6,536 nucleotides of DNA. It comes from Candidatus Izemoplasma sp. (GTDB lineage: Bacteria > Bacillota_I > Bacilli_A > Izemoplasmatales > Izemoplasmataceae). Below the pieces are notes generated by a model. It ran no database searches and had not been told where the DNA came from. It saw nothing but the letters and a program-made list of their open reading frames with translations. Both the position numbers and the translations under genes were made by a program. The stretch is from contig JAIPGE010000080.1 of assembly GCA_021736285.1 (NCBI GenBank), forward strand, positions 1 through 6,536. Reading direction: 5' to 3'. This document shows positions 1-6,536 of the stretch, piece by piece. Positions within the stretch are counted from its first letter, which is position 1. Every line of letters begins with the position of its first letter.

Positions 1-2393
1 CGGTATAAATCAATATATTTACGGGCTTGTCGTTTTAAGCTGTAGTTTGTTTGCATTGCTCTAACCACCATTTGATCCCACACATCTGGTTTATCAAAAA
101 ATACGTCTTTAGCTGATTCGATTGCTTGTTGTAAATCAAACCCATCATAATTATAAAATTTAAACCCATTTCCGTTATGTGTAATTGGATCATAGTTATC
201 TACTGTGTCTGACAACCCTCCAGTATCTCGAACGATTGGTAAAGTTCCATATTTTAATGCAATCATTTGACCTAGCCCACATGGTTCAAAACGACTCGGC
301 ATCAAAAAGGCATCAGCGCCGGCATAGATATAATTCGGGACAGTTGCATCATATCCCAAATTGAGCCGAACTTGATTAGGATGTTGTTTCATAATTGCTT
401 TTAAAGATTCTTTAAGCGATGTTTCGCCTTCTCCAAGCAAAACAAATTGAATTCGCTCGTCTTGTAATACCTCATCTAACACTGAAATGAGCAGATCAAA
501 TCCTTTTTGTTCGACAATCCGTGATACCATTCCAATCACAAATTTATCTTTGCCCTGTTGTAACTCCATAATCTCTTGTAAATAGTTTTTATTGGCAAGT
601 TTGTCATCGCGTGTTGACAGTTGATATGACGTGTGAATTAATTTATCGCGTTCAGGATTTAAAACTGAACTAATCCCATTTAGGATACCAAAGAAATCAC
701 GTTCGCGCTTGATAATAAAGTATGTTAGATTTTTTCCATAATACTCATATGTTAGTTCTTCCTTATATGTTGGTGATACAGTTGAAAGTTTTGTTGCGGT
801 ATCAATACCAATCTCTAATATATTGATTTTGTCAGACCGAAATACAAAGTTTTTAATACCCAGTTTGTGAATGATTTTGGCATCTGCTTTACCTTGATAT
901 TCAACATTGTGAATCGTTAATAATGTTTTTAAATTGTTGTGTTGTGAGTTGTCTAAAATCAATGGTAACAGAGCTGTGTGCCAATCATGAATATGCAACA
1001 AATCAAAGTGATCAATCTGATCAAATAGTGTCACAACTGCCTTATTGAAAAATGCAAAGCGGTCGGGATCATTGTCATATCCATATATTTGTCCTGTATC
1101 AAAGAAATCAAAACTTTCGATAAAGTAAAACCTTACTTTTTTATAAAGTCTTGAGAAAACGGTTGTTTTGTATCGTTTATCATCATAGGTAACAACCATT
1201 GAAAATTCGCGTTTAATCGTTTCGCTAAAGTCTTGTTTAATGCGTTTATAATAAGGTAATATAACGGTCACATCAACACCTAACCGCACCAAATTACGAG
1301 ATAAGCCACCAATGACATCAGCAAGTCCACCCCGTTTTATAAATGGATATGCTTCACTTGCAACCATACATATTTTAATTTGATCAAAATTGGTCACAAC
1401 TTGTCGTTTTTGTGAAATGTATGGAAAATCTGGCGTACTGTTAATATAGGTATCTTTTTTGACGACTGTGCGTTTATCTAAAATGACATTTTCTAGATAA
1501 GCGCCTTCTTCGATAAAACAATTCGACATAATATAACTATTTTTAATCGTCACATTTTTCTTAATCACAACATCGCGCCCAATGATACTGCGCTTTAACA
1601 CACCATCAACAATGCTACCTGCCGCAACAGTTGAGTTTTCAACTAAAGCATTGTTTAAATATTTAGCAGGTGGAGCTGTTTTTTCTTTAGAAAAAATTTG
1701 GGCATCCTCTTTAAAAATTTTACGACCGATGTCAAAATTAAGCATATCAAGATTCGTAGTTAAAAAATCATCAATTGATTCAATTAATTTGGTATAGGAC
1801 TCGTGGTGATAAATATTCACCGATAATGAAGGACTATAGGCTACAATATCCAGCATTGTCCGATACTGCATAGATTCTGCGGATTCAATTAAATCAATCA
1901 ATATTTTTTTTGACAACACATACGTCCGTAATCGATCATTTTGATGCATCACTTCTGTGATGTCTTTACGTGATTGAATATGCTGGTTTAACACATCTTT
2001 AAAATCAATATTCCAAACAATACTTGATGGCATAATAATGGCGAATTCTTGAGTTGAACGCAACAGGAATTCAATGTGTTCACCCATCCGCTGAAAGGTT
2101 ATCATCTTACCTGGCATAATATAAGAATTTTTAGGCGGTAAAATGAATAAGCCATCCCGTCTTCGGTCAAGATCCCATCGTTTTCCACTTCCAACATGAT
2201 CTTGTAACGATCGATAATTCCCATACGGAAAAATCGCAACGTTAGTCACTTTTGAGTTGCGGATGTTAGATAATGTAAAATCAATTAAGCGAAACTTACC
2301 AGCAAACGGGAGTGCTCCTGGCATCCGGTGTAATGATAAACTTTCAAAATTACCTTTGTATGTAGCATCAATAATCGCAAGTAATTCAGCCAT
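1..2393 (-). CDS. GlgD-GlgA fusion: inactive-type ADP-glucose pyrophosphorylase subunit joined to glycogen synthase (3' end outside window)
   Basis: One frame stays open from the ATG at 2391-2393 to the left edge (797 codons visible); I translated it in frame and found no stop. Residues 1-333 are a GlgD-type subunit: FRLIDFTLSN (34-43), the GlgD hallmark DHVGSGKRWDLDRRRDGLF (65-83), and a left-handed beta-helix of hexapeptide repeats (about 248-317). Residues from 339 are a GT5 glycogen synthase: KRGGLADV (353-360, the KxGGL ADP-glucose loop), HDWH (469-472), TIHNVEYQG, GILNGI, SRIVEQKG with Arg625 and Lys630, and RFEPCGLGQ with the conserved Glu703. The spacing of Arg, Lys and Glu matches E. 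coli GlgA R300/K305/E377 as I recall them. The last visible residues (YSLKRQARKYIDLY) resemble a normal GlgA C-terminus, so little is missing. The start is supported by an AGGTGAGG ribosome site and overlaps the glgC end by 8 nt. Expected role: GlgD pairs with GlgC to shape ADP-glucose synthesis, and GlgA extends alpha-1,4-glucan in the cytoplasm. Confidence 0.93.
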   Translation of the reverse strand, partial: MAELLAIIDATYKGNFESLSLHRMPGALPFAGKFRLIDFTLSNIRNSKVTNVAIFPYGNYRSLQDHVGSGKRWDLDRRRDGLFILPPKNSYIMPGKMITFQRMGEHIEFLLRSTQEFAIIMPSSIVWNIDFKDVLNQHIQSRKDITEVMHQNDRLRTYVLSKKILIDLIESAESMQYRTMLDIVAYSPSLSVNIYHHESYTKLIESIDDFLTTNLDMLNFDIGRKIFKEDAQIFSKEKTAPPAKYLNNALVENSTVAAGSIVDGVLKRSIIGRDVVIKKNVTIKNSYIMSNCFIEEGAYLENVILDKRTVVKKDTYINSTPDFPYISQKRQVVTNFDQIKICMVASEAYPFIKRGGLADVIGGLSRNLVRLGVDVTVILPYYKRIKQDFSETIKREFSMVVTYDDKRYKTTVFSRLYKKVRFYFIESFDFFDTGQIYGYDNDPDRFAFFNKAVVTLFDQIDHFDLLHIHDWHTALLPLILDNSQHNNLKTLLTIHNVEYQGKADAKIIHKLGIKNFVFRSDKINILEIGIDTATKLSTVSPTYKEELTYEYYGKNLTYFIIKRERDFFGILNGISSVLNPERDKLIHTSYQLSTRDDKLANKNYLQEIMELQQGKDKFVIGMVSRIVEQKGFDLLISVLDEVLQDERIQFVLLGEGETSLKESLKAIMKQHPNQVRLNLGYDATVPNYIYAGADAFLMPSRFEPCGLGQMIALKYGTLPIVRDTGGLSDTVDNYDPITHNGNGFKFYNYDGFDLQQAIESAKDVFFDKPDVWDQMVVRAMQTNYSLKRQARKYIDLY
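1365..1439 (-). other. GlgD/GlgA junction within the fusion protein
   Basis: This stretch encodes residues 319-343. The GlgD part appears to run to its natural end (STPDFPYISQKRQVV, 319-333, resembles the usual GlgD tail), followed by only about five linker residues (TNFDQ) before IKICMVASEAYPF, which aligns with the very start of ordinary GlgA proteins (MKI-type N-terminus, then VASE). The codon where the GlgA initiator ATG would normally sit is ATT (Ile339). The nearest in-frame ATG (1365-1367, Met343) lies four residues inside the domain and has no Shine-Dalgarno-like sequence before it; the upstream bases are A/T-rich. This argues that GlgA is made only as part of the fusion. The GlgD tail comparison is from memory of the family, not an alignment. 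Confidence 0.8.
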
Positions 2394-3516
2394 TTTCCTC
2401 ACCTAATTTCCATAAAAAAGCATTGTCAACAACGGTGATTTCTTTAAAATCAAGTTTTGTTTTCGGCAACAACACGCTCCCTTTTAAAACAATCGCATTT
2501 TTAATATAACAGCCATCACCGATCCGGGTGTTTTCATAAATAATCGAATCTTTTACAACGCTGCCGTTGCCCATATAGACACCACTGCTTAGAATACTGT
2601 GAGATATATCGCCATAGATAAGGCATCCATCAGCGATAAGCGCATTTTTAATGTGTGAGACTTCTCCAATATGGTGGGGTGGTAAGTTCGAGCTTTTTGT
2701 ATATACTGGAAAATCATAATATTCATGTAATTTTAGATATTGAGGATTATCAAGTAAATCCATATTTGCATCATATAAACTTTGAACGGTTCCAACATCG
2801 CGAAAATACCCTGAAAATGAATGGGTAATAACCTTAAGTTTTTGATCTAACGCGAGTGGGATAATACCGTGACCAAAATCAAAGTGAGCGTCTTTTTCCA
2901 TAAATAATAGTTTTTTTAAGACAGATGTCTTGAAAACATAAATGCCCATTGATGCTTGATCTGATTTTGGGTCCTCTGGTTTTTCTTCAAAACTTAGCAC
3001 TTGATGGGTATCGTCTGTTTCTAATATACCAAATCGTGATCCTTCTTTTTTAACTGTAAAGGTCGCAATAGTAACGTCTGCATTATGATCTTTATGCGTT
3101 GTAATCATGTCTCTATAATCCATTTTATAAATGTGATCGCCACCTAAGATAACGACATGGTTGGGATTGTATTGCTCAATGAAGTAAAAATGTTGCTGAA
3201 TTGCATGCGCTGTTCCTTTTTGCCATTTTTCACCATCACTTGACGTGTAGGGTGTCAAAAACGAAATGCCACCTTCGTTAACATCTAAATCCCATGTGCT
3301 TCCAAACGAAATATAGCGCATCAGATCATGGGGTTCATATTGAGTAATAATCCCACATGTATCAATAGAGCTATTGGTTAAATTGCTTAATACAAAATCA
3401 ATTAAGCGGTACTTCCCACCAAATGTCACTGCAGGTTTGGCAGTGTCTTTAGTGATACTTTTTAGTCGGCTGCCTCGACCACCGACAAGCACCATTGCGA
3501 CAACATCTTTTTTCAT
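2386..3516 (-). CDS. glgC: glucose-1-phosphate adenylyltransferase (ADP-glucose pyrophosphorylase), catalytic subunit
   Basis: The enzyme makes ADP-glucose and pyrophosphate from ATP and glucose-1-phosphate, the committed step of bacterial glycogen synthesis. At 376 residues it has the usual length for Bacillota GlgC. The nucleotidyltransferase domain shows the ATP loop GGRGSRL (12-18), KPAVTFGGKYRLIDF (27-41), WDLD (75-78), KGTAHAI (100-106), GGDHIYKMD with metal-binding Asp127 (125-133), SRFGI (160-164), the glucose-1-phosphate element FEEKP (176-180), SMGIYVF (189-195), HFDFG (211-215) and DVGT with Asp240 (240-243). A left-handed beta-helix follows from about 290 to 360. All residues expected for catalysis are present. 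It starts at ATG 3514-3516, five bases after an AGGTG site that overlaps the glgB stop codon, and it ends with TGA inside the start of the next gene. In Bacillota GlgC commonly works as a hetero-oligomer with GlgD, here supplied by the fused downstream protein. Confidence 0.96.
   Translation of the reverse strand: MKKDVVAMVLVGGRGSRLKSITKDTAKPAVTFGGKYRLIDFVLSNLTNSSIDTCGIITQYEPHDLMRYISFGSTWDLDVNEGGISFLTPYTSSDGEKWQKGTAHAIQQHFYFIEQYNPNHVVILGGDHIYKMDYRDMITTHKDHNADVTIATFTVKKEGSRFGILETDDTHQVLSFEEKPEDPKSDQASMGIYVFKTSVLKKLLFMEKDAHFDFGHGIIPLALDQKLKVITHSFSGYFRDVGTVQSLYDANMDLLDNPQYLKLHEYYDFPVYTKSSNLPPHHIGEVSHIKNALIADGCLIYGDISHSILSSGVYMGNGSVVKDSIIYENTRIGDGCYIKNAIVLKGSVLLPKTKLDFKEITVVDNAFLWKLGEENG
2397..2404 (-). 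promoter_or_regulatory. ribosome-binding site of the glgD-glgA fusion gene
   Basis: AGGTGAGG lies inside the last codons of glgC, three bases before the ATG at 2391-2393 (six bases if AGGTG is taken as the core). It supports this ATG as the true start. The start also overlaps the glgC stop in the string ATGGCTGA, so translation of the two genes is probably coupled. Confidence 0.85.
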
Positions 3517-3521
3517 TGTTT

Positions 3522-3526
3522 CACCT
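3522..3526 (-). promoter_or_regulatory. ribosome-binding site of glgC
   Basis: AGGTG lies five bases before the glgC ATG and overlaps the glgB TAG stop (3525-3527), the same stop-within-Shine-Dalgarno arrangement as at the recX/glgB boundary. Confidence 0.82.
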
Positions 3527-5378
3527 ACTGATTGTACTTAAGAATCGTTACTGATAGAGGACTCAACAAACAATCCACAGATTGGTTAAATCCATGTCTT
3601 GTTTCATCTTTGGTATGTAATGTATCTCCATTATATAGATTGCTTCCCCCATAAATCCCTTTGTCACTGTTCATGATTTCTGTAAATGATCCTTTTTGTG
3701 GTACGCCAAACTGATAATGATGATGGACAACAGGCGTAAGATTTAAAATAACCACAACAAATGTATTTTTATCTTTGGCATAACGAATAAATGTAAAAAT
3801 CGAATAATCAATATTGTTCGCATCGACCCATTCAAACCCGTCAGGAGAATGATCATTTTCATAAAGTGCTTTGTGGTGTTTCACTAAGTGGTTCATATCA
3901 TGATTAAACCGTTTTGCACCATTATGTAGTGGATATTGTAACAACTGCCAATCAAGTTCGGTGTAATCTTTCCACTCATGCATTTGCGCAAATTCGCCCC
4001 CCATAAACAATAAAGTTTTACCCGGATGGGTATAAAAGAGTCCCATTAAGGCGCGATAATTCGCAAATTTTTGCCAATAATCACCTGGCATTTTATTCAC
4101 CAATGATTTTTTTCCATGAACCACTTCATCATGACTTAGTGGCAAGACGTAATTTTCGGTAAAAGCATAGGTTAACCCAAAGGTAATGAGATGGTGATGA
4201 TATTTACGATGAATTGGATCTTCTTCAAAATATTCAAGTGTGTCGTTCATCCATCCCATGTTCCATTTATAGTTAAAGCCCAATCCCCCATGTGTGGTAG
4301 GGTGTGTTACTTTGGGATACGCTGTTGAATCTTCTGCAATTAATAACGCATTATCATAATGCGCAAATACTTTTTCACTTAATTTTTTTAAAAAATCAAG
4401 TGCACCTTCATTGATGCCGTTAGCGCTATCGCCTAAGTAATAGATTAAGTTACTTACTGCATCGATGCGGAAGCCATCGATATGAAAGTATTTCATCCAA
4501 AAAAGGGCATTTGAAATCAAGAAACTTTGGACTTCACCTTTTCCTAAATCAAGATTAGCGGTACCCCAAACTTCGTTCTCGCGTTTCCATGCTTCATCAT
4601 ATTCATATAAGGGTTTGCCATCAAACATATAAAGACCATGTGCATCGCGACAGATATGACCTGGCACCCAATCTAAAATAACTTGAATATCTGCTTGGTG
4701 TAAGCGATCAATCAAATACATTAGATCTTTAGGAACCCCATAACGACTTGTGGCACTGTAATAACCTGTGCCTTGGTATCCCCAAGATTGATCAAGTGGA
4801 TGTTCAATGAGAGGCATAAATTCGACATGCGTAAACCCATTTTCAACAAGATAGGGAACTAATTGTTCAACAATTTCGTTGTATTTATGATAGGACCCAT
4901 CTGGTTTTACCATCCATGTCCCTAAATGCAGTTCATAAATACTCATCGGATTATTATATGGTCTTCTATGGTCACGGTTATGCATATATTTGGCATCATT
5001 CCAAAGATACCCATCAATGTCATATACTTTACTGAGTTGAGCAGGTCTTTCACTTGAGAAAAAAGCATATGGATCTGCTTTATACAGTGTCCGTCCATCA
5101 GAGGTTTTAATTTCGTATTGATACATATGCCATTCTTTGGCATCTGTTATATCAATCGACCAAATACCAACATCATCAATTTTTGATAAGTTATGAACCC
5201 ACGCTTGGTAATTATTAAATTCACCTAATACACTGACTTCTTGAGCATTGGGTGCCCAAACAGTAAATCGTACACCAGTGTGTTCTCCGGCCTTATTTTT
5301 GATGATATGTGCACCAAAAACACGGTATGCATCATAGAGTTTTCCTTGATTGAAAAAATATAGATCATCTTGATTCAT
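3525..5378 (-). CDS. glgB: 1,4-alpha-glucan branching enzyme (glycogen branching enzyme, GH13)
   Basis: This enzyme cuts an alpha-1,4-glucan chain and rejoins it through an alpha-1,6 bond to create glycogen branches. It has 617 residues, close to the length of Bacillus-type GlgB, which carries one N-terminal CBM48 module (here about 20-105, including RFTVWAPNAQEVSVLGEFN) and lacks the extra N-terminal domain of the enterobacterial form. The catalytic barrel carries the four GH13 regions: DWVPGH (236-241), GFRIDAVSN with nucleophile Asp306, IAEDST with acid/base Glu349, and LSHDEVVHG with Asp417. The branching-enzyme signature HLGTWM (151-156) and ELHLG context are also present, followed by a C-terminal beta domain ending near 617. 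It starts at ATG 5376-5378, six bases downstream of a perfect AGGAGG site. It is the first glg gene here, 10 nt after recX, so it may be co-transcribed with recX. Confidence 0.97.
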   Translation of the reverse strand: MNQDDLYFFNQGKLYDAYRVFGAHIIKNKAGEHTGVRFTVWAPNAQEVSVLGEFNNYQAWVHNLSKIDDVGIWSIDITDAKEWHMYQYEIKTSDGRTLYKADPYAFFSSERPAQLSKVYDIDGYLWNDAKYMHNRDHRRPYNNPMSIYELHLGTWMVKPDGSYHKYNEIVEQLVPYLVENGFTHVEFMPLIEHPLDQSWGYQGTGYYSATSRYGVPKDLMYLIDRLHQADIQVILDWVPGHICRDAHGLYMFDGKPLYEYDEAWKRENEVWGTANLDLGKGEVQSFLISNALFWMKYFHIDGFRIDAVSNLIYYLGDSANGINEGALDFLKKLSEKVFAHYDNALLIAEDSTAYPKVTHPTTHGGLGFNYKWNMGWMNDTLEYFEEDPIHRKYHHHLITFGLTYAFTENYVLPLSHDEVVHGKKSLVNKMPGDYWQKFANYRALMGLFYTHPGKTLLFMGGEFAQMHEWKDYTELDWQLLQYPLHNGAKRFNHDMNHLVKHHKALYENDHSPDGFEWVDANNIDYSIFTFIRYAKDKNTFVVVILNLTPVVHHHYQFGVPQKGSFTEIMNSDKGIYGGSNLYNGDTLHTKDETRHGFNQSVDCLLSPLSVTILKYNQ

Positions 5379-5384
5379 CGGCTT

Positions 5385-5390
5385 CCTCCT
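5385..5390 (-). promoter_or_regulatory. ribosome-binding site of glgB
   Basis: A perfect AGGAGG stands six bases before the glgB ATG. Its first two bases are also the last two bases of the recX TAG stop (5389-5391). This fixes the glgB start and places termination of recX directly at the initiation site of glgB. Confidence 0.9.
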
Positions 5391-6150
5391 ATTGTTTAAT
5401 TGTGCTTATAATGGCACTGGAATATCCCTTTTTTCGTAGTTTTTGTTGTAACACATATAATGATTGTTCTTTTGTTTGAAGTGCTTTTAAATCACGTTCA
5501 AACGGCGTTGTTTCATCAATCGCTTGTTCAATCATATCGTGATGATCTTGAAACACTTGATCAATCACATGCGACGCAAAGCCATTGCGAAAGTATCGTT
5601 GTTTTAAACTCTGAATAGCTTTATAAAATGGTTTGTTAATGGGATAAGTCGTTTGTTTTTCTAAATCTTTTGTGATGGTGATTATTTGGAGTGACTCATC
5701 ATAATGAATAAGCGCTTTTTGAATCGTCGGCTTGTCAATGCCTTTTTGTTGTAAATAACGGATGATTTTTTTAGGTCCGTGTATCGAATAATGCATCTTA
5801 TCTTCAACGACCATTGTGGCATAACGTATATCATCAATATGACCTTCTTTAGCTAAAAGTTCAAGCGCTGTTTCAATTCTAACAGGTGTAAACATCTGTT
5901 TTTTTAAATGCGTTCTGACTTCATCTTTTGTACGCATTTGTTTTGATAAATAGGCTAAGCCCTTTACATATGCAACATCGGTTTGAGCACCTTTTTTAAC
6001 AGCATTAAATTCATCTGTTGAGAGTTCTTTGCCGCGAAATAAATGATGGTGACTCAGTGATGTTTCACTAATGTCAAAGGATACTTTATTCGAGAATTCA
6101 ATTGTGTAAATACGTCCTTTTCGTTTTATGATGTCAATGACTTTAATCAT
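5389..6150 (-). CDS. recX: regulatory protein RecX (RecA modulator)
   Basis: RecX proteins bind RecA filaments and limit or tune recombination and the SOS response. This one has 253 residues, longer than the roughly 166-residue E. coli protein but usual for Bacillota. The RecX three-helix repeats are visible: ALAYLSKQMRTKDEVRTHLKK (about 65-85) with IDDIRYA (105-111); HGPKKIIRYLQQKGIDKPTI (about 124-143); a third around YKAIQSLKQRYFRNGFASHV (176-195); and a C-terminal copy with LQQKLRKKGYSSAII (234-248). The N-terminal 60 residues form the extension seen in Bacillota members. The ATG at 6148-6150 overlaps the end of the upstream protease gene by 8 nt (ATGATTAA) and has no good ribosome-binding site, which suggests translational coupling to that gene. 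Its TAG stop is built into the glgB Shine-Dalgarno. No recA is in the window. Confidence 0.9.
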   Translation of the reverse strand: MIKVIDIIKRKGRIYTIEFSNKVSFDISETSLSHHHLFRGKELSTDEFNAVKKGAQTDVAYVKGLAYLSKQMRTKDEVRTHLKKQMFTPVRIETALELLAKEGHIDDIRYATMVVEDKMHYSIHGPKKIIRYLQQKGIDKPTIQKALIHYDESLQIITITKDLEKQTTYPINKPFYKAIQSLKQRYFRNGFASHVIDQVFQDHHDMIEQAIDETTPFERDLKALQTKEQSLYVLQQKLRKKGYSSAIISTIKQ

Positions 6151-6536
6151 TGTTCACAAAATAATCAATGGCGCTTTGAAGTTGGGTATCATTTGCTGGG
6201 TTATCACGGAATTGATCTAACGCATCATTAATCACACTTAAAGTGGCATCATCTAACATGCCATTTGCTGGTAGTTGATTGTTGTTTTGAATGTTTAAGA
6301 CAGCGGCAAGTGTGTCATCATCAAAATACCCATCCGTTCGAACATCATAGCCCATCGCATTTAAAATATGTTGGATGTTTGCGATACGTGGGTCAACGGT
6401 ATCATATTGTAGCGGGTCTTCATCAATTAAAAAGACTTTATACGCTGTTTCCTGCGCTGTTGGATTGGCAATAATATCTGGTGTGATACCTTCTGTACCA
6501 CCATTAAAGTGGACCCAGTTGCCATCACTTGTAATC
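6143..6536 (-). CDS. C-terminal processing peptidase (S41 family), C-terminal part with peptidoglycan-binding domain (5' end outside window)
   Basis: The frame is open from the right edge to the TAA at 6143-6145, giving 130 visible residues. The first part, SDGNWVHFNGGTEGITPDIIA, matches the end of the S41 protease fold (the conserved GxxxxGITPDI element). Next comes a PG_binding_1-type helical domain: IQHILNAMGYDVRTDGYFDD, TLAAVLNIQ and LPANGMLDDATLSVI, which follow the usual lQ..L...Gy..dG.fd..T..av..fQ pattern. The tail NPANDTQLQSAIDYF resembles the C-terminus of Bacillus CtpA/CtpB proteins. Such enzymes are exported or membrane-anchored serine proteases with a Ser-Lys active site. The catalytic residues, the PDZ domain and the N-terminal export signal would lie to the right of the window and cannot be checked. 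An apparent small gene starting at the Met at 6353-6355 is only an internal methionine of this protein. CtpA or CtpB cannot be decided. Confidence 0.87.
   Translation of the reverse strand, partial: ITSDGNWVHFNGGTEGITPDIIANPTAQETAYKVFLIDEDPLQYDTVDPRIANIQHILNAMGYDVRTDGYFDDDTLAAVLNIQNNNQLPANGMLDDATLSVINDALDQFRDNPANDTQLQSAIDYFVNND

Noticed and set aside
1..1367. glgA as a separate gene starting at the ATG at 1365-1367
   Set aside because: There is no stop between it and the GlgD part, no ribosome-binding site, and the ATG falls four residues inside the conserved GlgA N-terminus.
1582..1797. Plus-strand open frame of 71 codons
   Set aside because: It lies antisense within the GlgD half of the fusion gene, shows no recognisable domain, and the minus-strand frame there is clearly real.
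2386..2388. Possible UGA-as-Trp (Mycoplasma-type) genetic code
   Set aside because: TGA ends glgC at the expected length with the next gene starting there, and conserved Trp positions (for example WDLD in GlgC, DWVPGH in GlgB) are coded by TGG.
4943..5143. Minus-strand open frame of 66 codons in another frame
   Set aside because: It is entirely inside glgB, where the CBM48 region is encoded in the other frame; the product looks like no protein family.
5407..5412. Plus-strand TATAAT as a promoter -10 box antisense to recX
   Set aside because: The bases about 17 nt upstream (TCCTCC) bear no resemblance to TTGACA, no gene on the plus strand would use it, and such strings are frequent in AT-rich DNA.
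6143..6355. Separate 70-residue peptidoglycan-binding protein
   Set aside because: The frame is open upstream to the window edge and encodes the end of an S41 protease fold in continuity, so the methionine at 6353-6355 is internal.
6265..6474. Plus-strand open frame of 69 codons
   Set aside because: It is antisense to the peptidoglycan-binding domain of the protease gene and has no family resemblance.

Overview
The window is almost entirely coding, and every gene lies on the minus strand, so transcription runs from the right edge to the left. Base composition is AT-rich (roughly 35-40 % GC by eye). UGA acts as a stop (end of glgC) and Trp is read from UGG, so the code is the standard bacterial one. 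Shine-Dalgarno sites are strong (AGGAGG, AGGTGAGG). A GlgC/GlgD pair, a long RecX and a CtpA-type protease with a C-terminal peptidoglycan-binding domain point to a low-GC Bacillota or a standard-code relative of the Mollicutes (Bacilli, Erysipelotrichia, Haloplasma/Izemoplasma/Acholeplasma type). This placement is inference; no rRNA or lineage marker is present.

Layout in transcription order: (1) 6143-6536, the C-terminal end of a C-terminal-processing (S41) serine protease, 5' end outside the window; (2) 5389-6150, recX, overlapping the protease gene by 8 nt; (3) 3525-5378, glgB, glycogen branching enzyme; (4) 2386-3516, glgC, catalytic ADP-glucose pyrophosphorylase; (5) 1-2393, one open frame of at least 797 codons holding a GlgD-type pyrophosphorylase subunit joined in frame to a complete-looking GlgA glycogen synthase, running off the left edge a few residues from where GlgA proteins usually end. 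Only 18 nt of the window lie between genes (10 nt before glgB, 8 nt before glgC). There is no room for a terminator between genes, so all five probably share one transcript.

Together the glg genes encode glycogen synthesis. GlgC (with GlgD as partner subunit) makes ADP-glucose from glucose-1-phosphate and ATP, GlgA transfers the glucose to a growing alpha-1,4 chain, and GlgB adds alpha-1,6 branches. The gene order B-C-D-A is the familiar Bacillus-type order, but here D and A have become one polypeptide.

The most notable observation is this GlgD-GlgA fusion. The GlgD half has lost the catalytic residues present in its GlgC neighbour and is about 34 residues shorter than GlgC in the core of the nucleotidyltransferase domain, while the GlgA half keeps its catalytic motifs. 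The likely consequence is physical coupling of ADP-glucose production to its use. The recX and protease genes upstream have no obvious link to glycogen.
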